From the NCBI RefSeq assembly GCF_037200945.1, contig NZ_JBBCGP010000001.1:1796501-1860500 (forward strand): a stretch of DNA of 64,000 bases, in the 5' to 3' direction. Positions 62,126-64,000 of this stretch are shown here, piece after piece. Made by a program: the position numbers and the translations under genes. The notes beneath the pieces are model-generated. The model was not told the DNA's origin. It worked only from the letters and a program-made list of their open reading frames with translations, and searched no databases. This DNA is from Methylovirgula sp. Its GTDB lineage: Bacteria; Pseudomonadota; Alphaproteobacteria; Rhizobiales; Beijerinckiaceae. The first letter of the stretch is position 1; each line of letters opens with the position of its first letter.

Positions 62126-62446
62126 TCAGATGGCCGCAGCAATCCATTTCTTCAACTCGCCCTTCGGCGCGGCGCCAACCTTCTGCTGCGCGAGCTTGCC
62201 GTCCTTGAAGAGAAGCAGGGTCGGGATGCTGCGAATGCCGAAAGCACCGGCGACGCCCGGGTTTTCATCGACATTGAGCTTCACGATCTTGACCTGGCCC
62301 TTCATTTCCTCGGCGATTTCCTCGAGCGAGGGACCAATCATCTTACAGGGGCCGCACCATTCCGCCCAGAAATCGACCACGACGGGCTCGGACGCGCCCT
62401 CGACCTCGGTTTTGAACGTGGCATCGGTAACTTTAACGGTGGCCAT
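62126..62446 (-). CDS. trxA: Thioredoxin
   Basis: 106-residue redox protein with the active-site WAEWCGPCKMIGP, SIPTLLLFKDG cis-proline segment, and normal length. ATG 62446 starts the conserved N-terminus; the longer frame to 62575 is not plausible. It follows addA on the same strand, the usual alphaproteobacterial order. Confidence 0.98.
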   Translation of the reverse strand: MATVKVTDATFKTEVEGASEPVVVDFWAEWCGPCKMIGPSLEEIAEEMKGQVKIVKLNVDENPGVAGAFGIRSIPTLLLFKDGKLAQQKVGAAPKGELKKWIAAAI

Positions 62447-62549
62447 AGGGGCGCCTCTTGAACGCTGGCTGCGAGACCAAATTCGCGCAGTTTTCGTCAA
62501 TTGAAAGTAGGAAGCAGGGCCCAAGCCGTCAAGCCGAGGCGCCTTTTCG

Positions 62550-64000
62550 TCAGGCCAGCCCTGCCAATGCCGCATCCAGTTGCAGCGCGGAAAGCTCGAC
62601 GATCGCCGGCCCCTCCGTCCAGATCATCAGCATCCGTAGACGCTTGCCCGGCCAGAGGGGCGCGAGCACGGCGCGATAGAGTGCCATTTGCGTGAGATAG
62701 TTTTCCGGCGTCGCCTCGGCCGCAAGGGGCGTGCCGGTCTTGTAGTCCGCGACGATCACCTCTGCCTCTGATTCGGCGATCCGGTCGATCTGGCCCAAAA
62801 TTTCGCGGGTCTTTCCGTCGGGCAAGCTCGCCGTCCCGGCAATCCCGACCTCGGCGCGGGTGCGCGGGCCGAACAGCGCCGCGAGTGACGGCATTTCGAG
62901 GACGTCCAATACCTGATCGATAAGGGTGCCGCGCGCCGTTTCGTCGAAGTCCGGCGCCCGCGCCTGCAAGAAAGCCTCCGCTGCCGTCCGCCGCCGCCCT
63001 GCTTCAACATCCGGGAGATATTGCAAGAGCGTATGTACGAGGCGGCCGCGGGCCAAGGCCGCGTGTCGCTCGGCGCTCGGCGGCGGCAGGTCGGGTTCGC
63101 CAGCCGCCAAGGCGCTCGATGGCCGCAATGGTGGTGCGGGCGAGGTCTCAGCCGGCGCGCGCGTCAACAGCCAGGGGGGCAGCGGTGCTTCCGTTCGGGA
63201 GGCCGCTGCCGCGATATCGATAAAAGGTCCGTCTTCGCCGGGCGCCTCGTAACGCCAGATCGTCTCGTCCTTGTCCCAGAAGGCTGGCATGTCGACAAAA
63301 GCATCGCTGCGCGTCGCTGTGATCATCGCGCCCCAGCAAAGCGCGCTCGGCTCGTTCCTGCGATAGAAGCCGCTGATGTAGAGCCGCTCCTCAGCCCGCG
63401 TCATCGCGACGTAAAGCAGACGGCGATGTTCGTTCTCGGCCTCGTCGCGCGCCGTCTGCCGCGCCTCGACAACGGCATCAGGATCGTCATCCTTGCGCGG
63501 CGACCAGGCGAGAATTTTGCCGTCCGATTCGCGCAGCGGAAGCAGGTGAATTTTCGCGTCATGCCGGGCACTCGGCGCGCCGCACGTGTCCGGCAAAAAG
63601 ACGATTTTCGCCTCAAGTCCTTTGGCGGCATGAACGGTCATCACCCGCACCGCGTCAACGGCGGCTTCCATATCGCGCTTGATCGAGAGTTCGAGGCTTT
63701 CAATCTCGGCGAGGAACGCGGGCAGCGACCGGGTGCCATCCTTTTCCGCGCGCAGGGCAAGGCGCACGAATTCATCCATGGCATCGCAGGCTTCCGGGCC
63801 AAGCCTTGCTTCCATCGCGCGGCGGCCGCCGTCCTCGGAGAGCAGACGCGCGTAGAAGTCGAAAGCCGTCCCTGCTGTCCGCGCACGCCAACGCGCAATG
63901 GTCTGGTAGGCCGCTTTATCCCTGGCCTCGCCGGATTGGCCAAGCGCCGCAAACAGCGAGCCTTTCCGATTCGGCGCAAGGCGCAACAGGTCGTCATCGT
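62550..64000 (-). CDS. addA: Double-strand break repair helicase-nuclease AddA (C-terminal part)
   Basis: Subunit of the AddAB recombination machine. The frame is cut by the window edge and gives about 480 C-terminal residues. Visible are helicase motif V-like VRVMTVHAAKGLEAKIVFLPD, motif VI RLLYVAMTRAEERLYISGF, and the RecB-type nuclease motif EILGQIDRIAESEAEVIVADYKTG, of which DYKTG and GQIDRI are diagnostic. It precedes trxA on the minus strand; addB should lie to the right or elsewhere. Confidence 0.96.
   Translation of the reverse strand, partial: DDDLLRLAPNRKGSLFAALGQSGEARDKAAYQTIARWRARTAGTAFDFYARLLSEDGGRRAMEARLGPEACDAMDEFVRLALRAEKDGTRSLPAFLAEIESLELSIKRDMEAAVDAVRVMTVHAAKGLEAKIVFLPDTCGAPSARHDAKIHLLPLRESDGKILAWSPRKDDDPDAVVEARQTARDEAENEHRRLLYVAMTRAEERLYISGFYRRNEPSALCWGAMITATRSDAFVDMPAFWDKDETIWRYEAPGEDGPFIDIAAAASRTEAPLPPWLLTRAPAETSPAPPLRPSSALAAGEPDLPPPSAERHAALARGRLVHTLLQYLPDVEAGRRRTAAEAFLQARAPDFDETARGTLIDQVLDVLEMPSLAALFGPRTRAEVGIAGTASLPDGKTREILGQIDRIAESEAEVIVADYKTGTPLAAEATPENYLTQMALYRAVLAPLWPGKRLRMLMIWTEGPAIVELSALQLDAALAGLA

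Overview
The window reads as a chromosomal segment of an alphaproteobacterium of the order Hyphomicrobiales (Rhizobiales), most likely a PQQ-using methylotroph or relative in or near Beijerinckiaceae. This rests on a complete pqqABCDE operon, a class II (CP4-like) AroA, an AccD lacking the usual zinc finger, addA-trxA adjacency, high GC in core genes, and dispersed palindromes of the 'gagc...ccgaaaa...cggttttcgg' type common in this order. The assignment is by recognition and was not searched.

Layout. 1-2013: a partial gene and a NodT/OprM-type outer-membrane efflux lipoprotein on the minus strand. 2350-3675: an AT-richer glycosyltransferase gene that looks acquired. 3999-9291: a curli-type amyloid cluster (CsgB-like, CsgF, CsgG, a very long curlin-repeat CsgA-like protein, CsgH and an unknown secreted protein) with an AT-rich control region and two related palindromes before csgA. 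No csgD or csgE is seen. 9353-11136: a GST-like gene, a small secreted protein and terminators. 11137-15806: a small tRNA-Arg-bounded island, with a 46-bp direct repeat of the tRNA 3' half at both ends. It holds a DUF1778/GNAT toxin-antitoxin pair, a single-ORF IS3-family element and a frameshifted IS110 transposase, but no integrase. 15952-21742: a histidine kinase, a frameshifted flavoprotein disulfide-reductase homologue without redox cysteines, UDP-glucose dehydrogenase and an unusual radical SAM protein.

22016-25784: PEP carboxykinase and malate synthase G, translationally overlapped, fitting gluconeogenesis from C2 or glyoxylate carbon. 25826-35211: an MFS exporter, a PP2C-kinase fusion, two tRNA-Ala genes, YggT/DUF167, biotin synthase, CsbD, DoxX, a two-site retropepsin-like protein and an L,D-transpeptidase candidate. 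35426-43361: aroA-cmk and rpsA, separated by a SigK/RskA/fasciclin module, then an Hsp70-like gene. 43446-51973: sppA, ihfB, lapA-like and trpF-trpB-trpA-accD-folC, with a dienelactone-hydrolase gene and a vapBC-like pair wedged between trpB and trpA. 52155-55354: pqqABCDE. 55383-64000: two SDRs, two paralogous secreted unknowns, rph-rdgB, a CysG with a shortened methyltransferase domain, queD/queE, trxA and the C-terminal part of addA.

The strongest candidates for new biology are the minimal curli locus with its palindromic control region, the tRNA-bounded toxin-antitoxin island, the SigK-RskA-fasciclin module inside the cmk-rpsA region, and the pair of small secreted paralogues beside the PQQ operon. 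All are homology and context inferences.
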